Shown here: positions 44,194 to 54,318 of the stretch, in pieces
Position numbering within the stretch: position 1 is the first letter of the stretch
Layout of the letters: every line of letters starts with the position of its first letter
Assembly: GCA_021234155.1 (NCBI GenBank)
Contig: JAJEKV010000059.1
Span: 2,682,182 to 2,746,181 of the forward strand
Direction: 5' to 3'
Length of the DNA stretch: 64,000 nucleotides
DNA from: Isoetes taiwanensis
Taxonomy: Eukaryota > Streptophyta > Lycopodiopsida > Isoetales > Isoetaceae
Program-made: the position numbers and the translations under genes
Notes under the pieces: generated by a model
Database searches by the model: none
Told to the model about the DNA's origin: nothing
The model's input: the letters and a program-made list of their open reading frames with translations, nothing else

Positions 44194-44736
44194 AGGGATT
44201 TTTTGAGATCATAAAAAGGCCTTCTAAGAACTGTTGATTAAGCTGTCTGAACTACCAATCAAAAGACAGAACTGGTAATCCAGTCAGCAAAACAGTTATA
44301 ACTAACTCACTGGATCACATTTTCTAGCATAAGTATTGATATAAAAGTCCAAATGAGGTCTTGTTTGGTGGAATGCATAGATCTCATTGAGATCTTTCCA
44401 ACCTTGGATGGTTTGCATATCTTTTAGGCCCATAAGATAGTAAAAAATGCTAAAAACAACGGTTTTTTGGAGTTTGGACAATCACAAGTGGTCAAAATAT
44501 ATGCAAAGCACCCAAGATTGGAAAGATCTCGATGAGATCTATCTATTCCACTAAACGAGAGCTCATTTGGACTTTTTTATCAACAGTTATGTTAGAAAAT
44601 GTGATTCAGTGAGTTAGTTATAACAGTTTTGCTGACTGGACCCGTCAGGCTCTGATTTCTGATTGGTAGTTCATTTATCTTCATTTGGCTTAGTTGGCAT
44701 GTTTTGGAGGCCTTTTTGTGATCTCAAAAAAACCCT
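44194..44736. mobile_element. Foldback MITE, 543 bp
   Basis: Long diverged inverted arms of about 220-250 bp: AGGGATTTTTTGAGATCA at the left end is matched by the complement of TGATCTCAAAAAAACCCT at the right end. Pairing continues through TAGTTATAAC-, AAATGAG-/CTCATTT and AGATCTC-GATCTTTCCAA. The loop is about 100 bp. No ORF. Target duplications could not be recognised. Confidence 0.78.
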
Positions 44737-47700
44737 AATAACATGTCACCTTTAAGAAGAAATAATGATCACAGCTAACCTGAGTAGAGGCGCCTCTAAA
44801 TACCACAGCATCCTTTTGCTTCAAGTTGGCTTTTTTTTTTTGCTCTTGCATAACTAGATCATAGCATGACAGAGAATAGATTTTGTCAAGGCATTGTTAT
44901 GGATTATGCCTTTTGATCTTGCAAACTCTGCAGATAAACAACGGCCTTAGCCATCTGAGCACAACCGATTCAGCAGATTGGCCACGAAGTATCTCCATCA
45001 ATCAGGTTGCCGCCTTCACAAATTCGGCATGCTCTATATGAAAAATGATATGCAAAATAACCGTATACCCTAACTCTAGTAGTTATATAAAAAAATTTTT
45101 ACTTGGATGGTCCTCATCGATTTTAGAGCCCCCAAATAATTTTTGTGCTATCTTTCTCAGCCATCGTTCCCATGCCACAATTTTCTCATGCTTTTCCCCT
45201 TGAAAGGAAGGCCTTTGATAAAGGTGCCCTTATGAGTTTGGTGTTGCGTGAGGTGTCTCACGTGGTGGTCAGCCTTCGATAGCCATGCCACAAATAACTC
45301 AAGCTTTTTCTGGATGGCCACAAAGAAATATCCTATGCCACAAATAATCCAAGCTTTTACATTGAAAGGATGGCCCCACAAAAATATCAAGTGTCGATAT
45401 TATTTCTTTAGGCCCACATAATTCCACTTTAACATCCTTGCACAAGCAATCTTATCCCACCTATATCAATTACATTTACATCTATTCAAGAAGCCTTACT
45501 CATGATAACAATATGATTTATCTTACAAGAAACTTATCGCGGCGGCCAAGGCCGCCGCGAACGTTTCTCTTTCTCAACCCCCTATTCTCCACCTACTTTG
45601 TTGTGGTCAATGACCATTTTCGAGCCATGGCAAAAATGGCTCGGGCGTGCTAACGCGTGCCCTCGCTATTTTTGCCATGGCCCTCAAATTTTTTTCTGGT
45701 AGCTGATCATGTTGATCTTCTTCCGACATGATCAACGTAAACAAAAAACGTAATAGTGGAGCAAATTAACTAAAGGATCATTTTCAGTAATGAGAAAGGA
45801 AGGCATGGTTATAGATTATTTTCAATGTCTGAGCCCATCGATGTGGAAAAGCTCTGGCTACCAGATCGGCATTAACCTTCAAGTGAATAAGAGACTGCAT
45901 CATAACTCGAGCTGCAACATAAAAATCATAGTCTCCACTCCAGATGTTCTCATATATAACAGTGTCACATACACGTTCTTATAGCATTTCTTTTAACCTG
46001 AGCATGAGCTGCGTACAAATGGTCAGGCAACAAATAGTGGCAGAAATATTTTGTGGCATACATGTTTTACCATTTTTGTCATTTGCAGTGATCTTTTCGA
46101 GTCTATTTACATTACATTCTATATGGAGTACACAAAAGTGAAAAAAAAGGGGTAACATTTATGTCTATCATCATTTCCCATTAAAGATCATGTACAATTA
46201 AGGTGTTCTTCCATCTTGCTTGATGGGATTGAGGGTGAATTTGGCACACGAATTTGAGCCATAAACACTAAATTTGGCCTCAAAATGGTCTTGCTTGGTG
46301 GTTCTTAGCTATGCAATTTTGGAGGGGTGGCTCGGAATCAAATGGATGGAAGCATAGCACCTGGTGTGCGTTAGAGCATTAGTGCGCATTAGACTTATAG
46401 CCCACATAGTTATAGAAAGCCCACCACCACAAGATTATAGAATGCCCCTCCAGTCTACCTCCTGTAATTCAAAAAGCTTTACACAATCTTATAAATCCCT
46501 TTCAAATGCCATAAAAATCAAGGAACAACTTTTGAAAAAACATAATGAAGAAATGGTTCATAGCAATGTAAATTGCAGTAGCACAATTTCTTGTGTTCTT
46601 TTCGATCTAAATTCGGTATCCTGCCATGTAATCTACGCTCGCTATGGAGAGCCAACATGTGGATATTTTCCATTATTTCACACTCAAATACCATTTAAAA
46701 AATCTCATGTTCCTTTAGCCCTTGAATTCAAGGCCAAATGCTGATTGTTAGCAAAATATGCATGAAGAGGAATGGCTATTAGGCCAGACTCACCCATAAT
46801 GGCATGCTCAAGGATGTTTATTGCTTAGCATAATGTCTTGGCAAATTAGACAACCCTATTATGTACTTGTGACTATAGTCAGATCTTCATATACAATATA
46901 CAAGGCATGAGCACTAGAAATAAGATATTCATTTATAGTACAAACACTGAACATACTTCACCAATTCCTCCCAAGCTTACATTTGAAAACAGGTTATCCA
47001 GCATTCTGCTTCAGCATCTCTTAAATTTCATCCAGAACCAACCATGCCTGATGCCCCCAATCACCTCTGCTGTTAACTCATTATTCTTCCATAGCTTTAA
47101 TCAAAGGATAATAGACAATGTTAATATGGAATACAACCTGCACAACAATTATAAGCTTTGAAAGCAATGCTGACCTGAATTGTTGGCATTTTCTTGACCA
47201 GGTGCAGATTGCAAAAAGAACTACTTAGAAAGGCCTGTATACTTGCAATAGAATGAAATTTTAAGTAATACATAACTGTGATTCCTACCAACGATTTCGA
47301 TACAGCAGTAACATCCACGTAATAGAACTTGGTGCTGCATCATGCAGCATTGTGGATGTGAAAGCAATAGGCACCTTGAGAGCTCCTAAACTATGGACTC
47401 AAAACATATGTCTATTATTTGACCTTACTTCTCATATGAGACTGACTTTGGATAAAACTCTACAGCAAGTTTTCCAGCTTAGGCTTCAAATAAATGTATT
47501 TCCTGCACCATGGAACCATCCTGTTCCATATCAAAGTTAAATCTAAAACCCCACATTGTAAGAAATTAACATAGAGGATCAAGGAGAGTCAATGGAACTA
47601 ACCATTCAATTACAGTTGCCTTGCCATTTTTTTCATTTTCACATAAGAAGACAATTTAGCACTCCAAATTCAGAAGATAATCTATCCTATGAAATTCGGA

Positions 47701-48151
47701 CACGCCCATACGAAAAAAACTTAGGCGTGTGGCACACGTTGAGTAATTGCATTCTAATATTCAACCCTAAAACCTAAAACTGCCTGCGCGCGGCGCGGGA
47801 CCGTTGGCGTATCGGCTTCCTGATCCTGAATATATTAATTCCATAACCTGCCAGATGAGTCATGGAGACCTTCACAGAGCTCCCTATATCGCTCTCCATG
47901 TATTTTTCTATAATAATTAATTAAATTGATTTTATCCTTCGAAAAAAAAAATATTTAGGCAAGCACAAAGCTACAAATTGAATCTTGACTCTCATAGCCG
48001 GGACCGTGATGCTCTCTTTCTCTTCGCTCCATACGGATTCACTACTCCACATGTACACATAAAAGAGGACATTTCATTCATGTAATAAAAGGCGTACATT
48101 ACTTTTGTCAAACAGTAGGCACATCAAACAAAACCATGGGTTCAAGCCCGA
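44737..48151. other. AT-rich region without a recognised gene
   Basis: Only short, low-information ORFs. Several strong hairpins cluster at 45,530-45,740 (reported separately). GC-rich words at 47,785-47,810 (GCGCGCGGCGCGGG) stand out from the AT-rich background. I see no exon structure. Confidence 0.4.
45530..45740. repeat. Cluster of strong inverted repeats
   Basis: A 24-bp near-perfect palindrome TCGCGGCGGCC-AA-GGCCGCCGCGA (45,537-45,560) lies inside an outer AGAAAC/GTTTCT stem. A second stem GAGCCATGGCAAAAAT / ATTTTTGCCATGG is at 45,621-45,687, and a third, TGATCATGTTGATC / GACATGATCA, is at 45,703-45,736. This may be a composite MITE; the boundaries are unclear. Confidence 0.7.
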
Positions 48152-48859
48152 TCATTCCATGTCTAGCCATACATCGACTAGATCATGAATATTGAATTCC
48201 TGAACCCTGTCCCTCAAACTTGAAGACAGCCAGCCATCCAAATCCTTGGCTGGGTATGTTGTGTGGTCTAGCAACACCATTGCCAGTGCCTCGCAGTCTT
48301 CAGCCTCCCTCTTCAACAGACTCCTGAAAACCGGTTTGAGATTGTTGTGAGTCTAAAGCTCATCTCTTTTTATCAGCCTCCGCAGCGCCTTTGCCCTATA
48401 AATGCGGGCTTTCAGATACATCATGGTCTCCATCATGTCTCCTCGTTCTAGTAAAAGCCCCTCGTTCTGCTCTCTTTCTTTTCCCTCCATACGGAGCTTA
48501 AGAAGCCGATTCCTCATCTCATTCAAATTCTTGGCCTGGAGTTCGTTCCGGACCTCATGCTGCAGCGCATTCGCCTCGCCCAGTAGAAATGCAGCTTCGC
48601 GGCTTACCCTAACCCCCGGGGGATTCAGTAGTGTTTGTAGTATAAGACACGTGCGTGCTATAAAGGGAGGTTTTTTTACCCTTTAAGTATTTGTATACTT
48701 ACCATTAGGGGTTTTTTCACCATTATCTGAGGCAAAATATATACTTTAGGGGTTAAATTAGCTTTCAAAGATCAGTATATTAGGGATGTTTTTGGCCAGC
48801 CTACGAACGCAGATGGTTTCCCCCTTTATTACTAAGTGCATCCCCCGGGCCCCAACCAT
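48152..48859 (-). pseudogene. Small coiled-coil protein gene, left member of a divergent paralogous pair
   Basis: The frame runs from GTT at 48,613 to TGA at 48,152 (154 codons). Its ATG (48,857-48,859) is separated from the body by a MITE that duplicated the bases across the start codon. The protein includes SREAAFLLGEANALQHEVRN, RLLKLRMEGKEREQNEGL, ALRRLIKRDEL, NNLKPVFRSLL and TYPAKDLDGWL, and ends LVDVWLDME. A TAG at 48,353-48,355 stands exactly where the paralogue at 53.2-57.9 kb has Trp. ANxLQxEV, RRLxxxDE, KPxF and DLDxW are shared between the two. Function unknown. The pair was divergently transcribed from a short common upstream region. Confidence 0.72.
48615..48849. mobile_element. 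CCCGGGGGATTC MITE, copy 2 (235 bp)
   Basis: Termini CCCGGGGGATTCAG and GCATCCCCCGGG, flanked by CCCTAACC (48,607-48,614) and CCCCAACC (48,850-48,857), an 8-bp duplication with one change. It is inserted directly behind the start codon of the small coiled-coil gene. It shares the internal word GAACGCAGATGG with copy 3. Confidence 0.88.
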
Positions 48860-49065
48860 TCCGACAAGGGCAGAAGACAAAGGCAGAGATGGGGATGAAG
48901 AAGACGGAGCAAGAAGGGAAGAGGCTGCGACAAGATAGAAATGACCGCAATACATATACTCTGGGGATCTAAATAATGCAAAATCCTATGACCCTTCGGA
49001 AGGGTTAGTGGCTCGAAATATGTTCGTGGCTCGAAATAATAATAATAATAATATTTAATTATCAT

Positions 49066-52000
49066 GCCCCTTAGGACCTTGAGGTCATGGAGCATCAATT
49101 TTTTCATATTTGATTGTATCTGAGTCAAAAGCAATCTATGTGACTCAATCGTTTTAAGATAACATCCTAATTTTTTCGGATCAATATCTAAGAGACTATG
49201 AAAATTACGAGCGCTGATATCAAATGAGGTTCTAAGCCCTGCGTATGCTGTGCATGTCAAAAACACATGTTCTTCATCTTCAATAGCTCCATCTGTGCAC
49301 ATCGTGCAAAGCCGTTCATCCCTTGGGGTACCAGCCCATCTACCCATCTCTACTTGAAGCTTATGTGAACCTGTGCAGTACCGTGCAATTGTTTGCTTCG
49401 GGGATCGAGGGATCTGAGCCTGGAGATAATCTTGATCTGAGTACACAATCATTGGATTTACCTCCGTCATGTAGTATGCCATTTTAGTCCCCTGTTCATG
49501 CCAAATGCGCTTCAGTGCTTGTGACTGTACCATGTCTCTTACTCCTACTTCCAAATCCGGCCAGCTTGTTATGCTGATCTCCCAACTTCCAGCCCAGTCC
49601 AACACCTCTCTATACCAGCCCATATTTGCAGATGCTTCCATGGCTTTCTTTGGGATCCTATCATCATCTAAAATGGATAGTTTATTCACAAATGTAATAG
49701 TCTGGATTAGTGCCTCTACTTCCAGTGGAAACAAACCCGCTTCTGCAAGCATAATCGGATATGGTGTTTGCTGCTTGATGCCAAGTTCCTCTTGCAAGAA
49801 GGTTTTCTGAATGCCTTCAACCTGTTTCCATAGTCCTTTGGATAGTGTAGGTCCCCATATAGGGGCGCCATATAATATTACTGTTTGGACAAGAGTCTTG
49901 AAGAGCATTCTTTTCAACCTCCAATCTTGTAGTGATGCTTTACGGCATCGTCTAAGCATACCATAAAGAGACATTTTCCCTCCTGCTACCCATCTCTTGA
50001 TACATTCTTTCCATTTATAATTTGCACAGAACTCGAGACCAAGATACTTATAATGGCTTACTGTCTCCAGCACTTCTCCAGCATAGGTGAACTGCGGTCT
50101 GTTCAGTGTACCACAGATCATGACCTTGGATTTGAGCAAGTTAACCTTCATTTTCTTTGATGCACAGAACTCGCTCAATGTTTGTAGGTGTTCCTGGAGC
50201 CTTCGGATGTGTCTGCCATAAGGACCACATCATCTGCATATAGTAACAATTGAATCACATAATCTCCTATTTGGATCCCAAACTGCCCTTTATGCTCCAT
50301 ATATGCTTGCAGCTCATCTATGTACAGCCCAAACAGCGTGGGTGATAACGGGCATCCTTGCCTTACCCCTATTGTGCTTTGGATCTCAGTAAGGTTGTCT
50401 GATAACCGTGCTCTCACTTCCTTATATAGCTGAGATACTGCACCTATAATTACTTCCGGGACTCCAATATCTTTCATACGATTGCCTAGTCCATCCCTTG
50501 GTACTGTATCAAAGGCTTTGGAGAAATCAATGAAAGCAAGGAACAATGCCTTTTTGGGTCTCTTTGCCTTTTCAATAAGCACCCTCAGAGTGAGTGCATG
50601 ATCCAAAGTATTATGCGTTTTCCTGAAACCTGCTTGACAAGTAGCCCGTTTCCCATTTTCATCTGCCCATGTGCTTAATTTACGCTCCAACACGCAGCCC
50701 AACAGTTTGGAATAGACACTTCCTACCATAATGGTCATGTAATTGCAGACATCTGTTTTTGTACCTGATTTATGTACTGGAACAACTTTATTTGATTGCC
50801 ATGACCTCGGCAAACCTTCCCTGGCTGCAGTGTTTAACTGATTAGTTAAGATTTGGAGGAGGACTTCACCTCCCCATTTGAGAAGCTCTGCGGTCAGCCC
50901 TTCAAGGTCTGCAGCCTTGCCATTTTTCAGATGCTCTAAGGCCATGCCTACCTCTTCAATTGTGAAAATGTCTTCCTTTACAGCTATAGACTCCATCCCA
51001 AGTGCGTCTTCATAATAGTATAAAGACCGTATTAGCCATAAGAGATCATCTTCCTTTAGCTGTTGGTGCTCCATATGACCACTGAGTTTGTTCCAAAAGG
51101 TTTTTGGATGCTTATGGAACCAGTCTCCAAGATCCTCTTGCCTTCTCAATTCATATTCTCTTTTCTTACCTCTGATCAGCTGCTTGTACCATTTTGGTTT
51201 CACTTTGATCCCTTTAGGTAGTTGGGCCCTTGCCTCTGTACATTCAGCATCCCACCAACCATTGCAAGGTACACCTATCTTCCTCGGTCTTGTGTAACCA
51301 AAACATTGCCCTGCCACTCTCATAATAGTATCCGTGAGTAGGACAGAATCAGCACCCAGCTGCCCATTCCAGGTAGTGTGACATAATGCCTGATCTAGGC
51401 GTTTCTGAAAAGCCTTGCGTTTAGTGTGATCCAGCTTCAGCTTGGGCTTAAACCTGATGGGTATTCTTGCTTCATTCAATCTCCCTTTCAATTCAAGATA
51501 CAGGCCCACATGATCTGATTCTGGCACTTTCTCTTGGAGTCTAAGACATTCCAATATGCTACTGTCATCAGGTGATATGAGCAGGTAGTCAACGACACTC
51601 TCTCCCATCGAAGTGATACAGGTGCTGGTATTGGTCTGTTGGAATCTCGTTATCCCATTCATGATTTTCAGCTCACATGTGGTACCAAAATCAAGCAGTT
51701 TATCTCCCATGGAGTTCCTTATTTGATCCGTGGACTGTCGTTTGAAACTCCTATCATCTATTTCTAGTAAGAGTGGATCTCCTTCCTACACATAAGATAC
51801 CGTCTGCGTCTCTTTTGTTCTGGCATTAAAGTCCCCTACAACTAGTACTTCTCCTTTATCTCTATACATTAAAAATTCTTTGGTGAGATCATGAAGCGGA
51901 TTATCTCTGTCCAGCACCGCTTGGTTATAGATAGCCATGTTTAGAGGAGCATAATAGCATGCTGCCATAAACACATGTTGATCTTCCAGCTCTATTTACA

Positions 52001-52295
52001 TCCACATGTGCTGTTTAAATTCGTGCTTTGCCACAGTCTTCACATGAGCAGCAATTCCTGCCCTGGCATATGCTGCCACACCTCCATAGCCTCGCCCCAT
52101 CGCATGTTCCCTCATGTTCCAAACAGAATCCACTAGATTGAAACCTGTGATGTCTGGAAGTGGGCGTGTTTGATGTTCCCATGTCTCGAGGAAGAGAAGT
52201 ATGTCCATTTTGCTTAATTCAGCCATGTTTGCATCTACTTTTTCTTGCGAGAGCCCATGTACGTTCCATGACAGCAGCCTCAAGGTCCCAAATCC
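49066..52295 (-). pseudogene. LINE ORF2: endonuclease, reverse transcriptase, zinc knuckle (left copy)
   Basis: In frame with ORF1 and separated from it only by TAG at 52,296. It has an APE-type endonuclease (LLSWNVHGL, LFLETWEHQTR, VVGDFNAR, then ESDHVGLYL), a reverse transcriptase with FIDFSKAFDTVPRDGL, GVRQGCPLSPTLFGLYIDEL and catalytic YADDVVLMA, and the C-terminal knuckle CTMCTDGAIEDEEHVFLTC. Damage: TAA near 51,995, TAG near 51,788 and a frameshift near 50,178. No ATG precedes the endonuclease WNVHGL motif, so a normal start for ORF2 is lacking. The enzyme nicks DNA and copies LINE RNA at the nick. Confidence 0.92.
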
Positions 52296-53003
52296 CTAGT
52301 CTTTCTTCTTTCTCGTTACTACTACCTTTCCACTTCTATCAAGGTACGCAACAAAGCCTTCTGTTCTTGCCTCTTTTACTTTTGCCCACTCTCTTTTCTT
52401 AACTTCCAGTTGTGCAGGAGTTAGATCTATGTCAATCCAGATTTTCTGACCTTTCAGTGCTCCTCTATTCTGTAGAACTCTGTTTCTAGCTTGCTCAGTG
52501 CTGAATTTAACTAGAATCGGTCTATTATAGTTCGCTGGCTTGCCAACTCTTTTGCTATGAATGGCTTGAGGTTCATGTAAATGCATGACCTCCTTGAAGA
52601 ATTGTGCAATGACCTGATTGGTATCTTCATCCTCTTGTTCTGTCAGGCCAGATATTTTCAGATTTTTCACTCTAGTCTGTTCTTCCAATCTCTCTGTTGA
52701 GATACGTTCGTGGTGAAAATCCAGTTGTGTTTTAGTGGCGTTGGCTACCAAATCTGTTAGCTGGGACTGCAAGTGGTTTATAGTGGCATTAAGAGTAGAG
52801 GAATCGTCACATGCCGGTTTGGATAAGAGAGCTTTGAGCTCCAAATTCTGTGCTCTCAATTCTCTATTCTGGGTAGCAAGGTCTTGTATCAGATTTCTCA
52901 ATAGAGCAAGTTCTCCTTTGATTTCCTGAAGCGATCTGTAGACCTCTTCGTCATTGCTGGGTTCTCCTTTGGTGGGAGACCCAGCTTTCCTGCTTCGGGT
53001 CAT
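52296..53003 (-). CDS. LINE ORF1 (left copy)
   Basis: A 235-residue protein of the L1 ORF1p type. The N-terminal half is a predicted coiled coil (SLQEIKGELALLRNLIQDL, LELKALL, LQSQLTDLV). An RRM-like part follows (RVKNLKISGLTEQEDEDTN, RPILVKFSTEQARNRVLQNR), then a C-terminal domain (KGQKIWIDIDLTPAQLEVKK). In L1 elements ORF1p trimerises, coats the LINE RNA and assists reverse transcription. It starts at ATG 53,003, about 50 bp inside the 5' end. The frame ends at TAG and stays open into ORF2. Confidence 0.88.
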   Translation of the reverse strand: MTRSRKAGSPTKGEPSNDEEVYRSLQEIKGELALLRNLIQDLATQNRELRAQNLELKALLSKPACDDSSTLNATINHLQSQLTDLVANATKTQLDFHHERISTERLEEQTRVKNLKISGLTEQEDEDTNQVIAQFFKEVMHLHEPQAIHSKRVGKPANYNRPILVKFSTEQARNRVLQNRGALKGQKIWIDIDLTPAQLEVKKREWAKVKEARTEGFVAYLDRSGKVVVTRKKKD

Positions 53004-53052
53004 ACGAAAACCTAAGGCGGCAGACGTTGGTGACTCAGACGTTAGCGAGAGT

Positions 53053-53169
53053 ATGTTCGTGGCTCAAAATATGTTCGTCGCTCGAAATATGTTCACGTGG
53101 TCCGAGGTGCCTCTATGTTCAGTTTTTCATCAAGGAATACTCGCCTTTATTCATTTCAGCGCCTTCAAG
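53053..53169. promoter_or_regulatory. Short repeats upstream of the divergent gene pair
   Basis: ATATGTTCGTGGCTCGAA-type units recur here (53,053, 53,071 and, degenerate, 53,089). The same word occurs on the other side of the LINE at 48,999-49,037. Without the LINE these units would lie together in the roughly 270 bp between the two start codons. The arrangement suggests repeated binding sites in a bidirectional promoter; no TATA box was identified. Confidence 0.45.
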
Positions 53170-53488
53170 ATGGTCGTAACAAGGCGTGCACACGGTTGTA
53201 CTATGGCTGAGATGCAACACCAGATCTCTCAGCCCATTCTTGTTCATGCAAATCAGTTGCAGCGAGAGGTGCAAAGCGAGATGAACGAGCATGAGAACAA
53301 ACAGATCAGTTCTATACTCAACAAGCAGTTGCATGAGGGACGCAACATCCGTGACAGCCATGGAAGATCTATACCTTGCGTCTGGGAGGAGGTTAAGGAT
53401 TGCCTTGTGTCTGTGAAACGGTATACTTACAGGATAAAAGCATAATGCGGAGGTTGCTGAGAGATGAAGACATTTGGCTTCACAACAG
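53170..53488 (+). pseudogene. Small coiled-coil protein gene, right member of the pair, 5' part
   Basis: Starts ATG at 53,170 (MVVTRRAHG). It contains HANQLQREVQSEMNEHENKQ, ILNKQLHEGRN, SVKRYTYRIKA and, after a small frame slip at about 53,443, MRRLLRDEDIWLHN. It corresponds to the first two thirds of the paralogue at 48.2-48.9 kb. The reading is cut by the LINE inserted after CACAACAG at 53,488; the 3' part resumes at 57,662. Function unknown. Confidence 0.68.
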
Positions 53489-53544
53489 AACAAATTTGGC
53501 ACTTTCTACTAGGCGCTTAGTTCGGCGGCGCTTAACTGTTTGCG

Positions 53545-54318
53545 ATGTCCCTGAAAAGGGCAACTCAAAAGGGAGCAGAACCGTTAGAGGAGGAAGACGA
53601 TGCCGTACTTATGATCCGGACTTTGGTGGCTGAATTGAAGGCAACAAGAGAAGACATGAAGCACATTGCTGAAGATTTGAAAGCTGCTAGAGAAGAGATA
53701 CGAAATGTTCAAGTTGAGGTAAAGACAGTGAAGGATGAATTACAGGTGATCAAAAGCAGCATAAAAGAAGTGCAATTAGGATTGGATGTAGTAAAGGAGA
53801 CACTGGATGAATCCTCAGAGCCAGAAGCTGAACCTGAAAACCGTGAAAGTATGGTAGCACAGATTACTTCAAATATAGAGAACAAGGTTACATCTTTATT
53901 TGCACAAGGGCAGGAGCGGTTATCTGAGCAAGAAGAAAGGGCTGCAAGAGCAAGGAACATTATTGTTGCTGGTCTAAAGGAAGAAGAAGGTGAGACCATA
54001 AACGACACTGTTGATATGTTTTTTAGAGAATGCATGCATTTGGTAGACCCAGGAGTCTTATATTGCAGGAGACTTGGCAAAAAGGTAGAGGGCAGAAATA
54101 GACTGATATTGCTGAAATTTGGATCAGTTGAAGCACGAACAAGGGTAACGCAGCATAGAAATCATCTAAAAGGGCAAAGACTATGGTTAAATGATGATTT
54201 AACGTTGCAGCAGCAAAAAGAACGCAGACAGCTTTTAGAAGAGGTTAGTAGACTGAAAGATGAGGGAAAGAATGCATATATTGTTAATAATAGATTGGTC
54301 GTGCGTAACCGGGCATAG
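53545..54318 (+). CDS. LINE ORF1 (right copy)
   Basis: 257 residues: an N-terminal acidic start and a long coiled coil (TREDMKHIAEDLKAAREEIR, VQLGLDVVKETL), an RRM-like region (ARNIIVAGLKEEEGETINDT, NRLILLKFGSVEARTRV) and a C-terminal domain (KGQRLWLNDDLTLQQQKERR). Role as for L1 ORF1p. The ATG lies 57 bp inside the element. It ends with TAG, after which the same frame continues into ORF2. Confidence 0.88.
   Translation: MSLKRATQKGAEPLEEEDDAVLMIRTLVAELKATREDMKHIAEDLKAAREEIRNVQVEVKTVKDELQVIKSSIKEVQLGLDVVKETLDESSEPEAEPENRESMVAQITSNIENKVTSLFAQGQERLSEQEERAARARNIIVAGLKEEEGETINDTVDMFFRECMHLVDPGVLYCRRLGKKVEGRNRLILLKFGSVEARTRVTQHRNHLKGQRLWLNDDLTLQQQKERRQLLEEVSRLKDEGKNAYIVNNRLVVRNRA

Larger units (their letters stand above)
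49039..53052 (-). mobile_element. L1-like LINE, left copy, full length with target duplication
   Basis: The element runs right to left: ORF1, ORF2 and a 3' end with the hairpin GACCTCAAGGTC and an (ATT)n tail at 49,039-49,060. It is flanked by ATGTTCGTGGCTCGAAAT (49,020-49,037) and ATGTTCGTGGCTCAAAAT (53,053-53,070), an 18-bp target duplication with one change. It sits in the common upstream region of two divergent small genes. Confidence 0.92.

Noticed and set aside
48138-48160. Possible tRNA T-arm (GGTTCAAGCCC)
   Set aside because: No matching acceptor, D or anticodon arms could be folded around it; it lies at the stop codon of the small coiled-coil gene.
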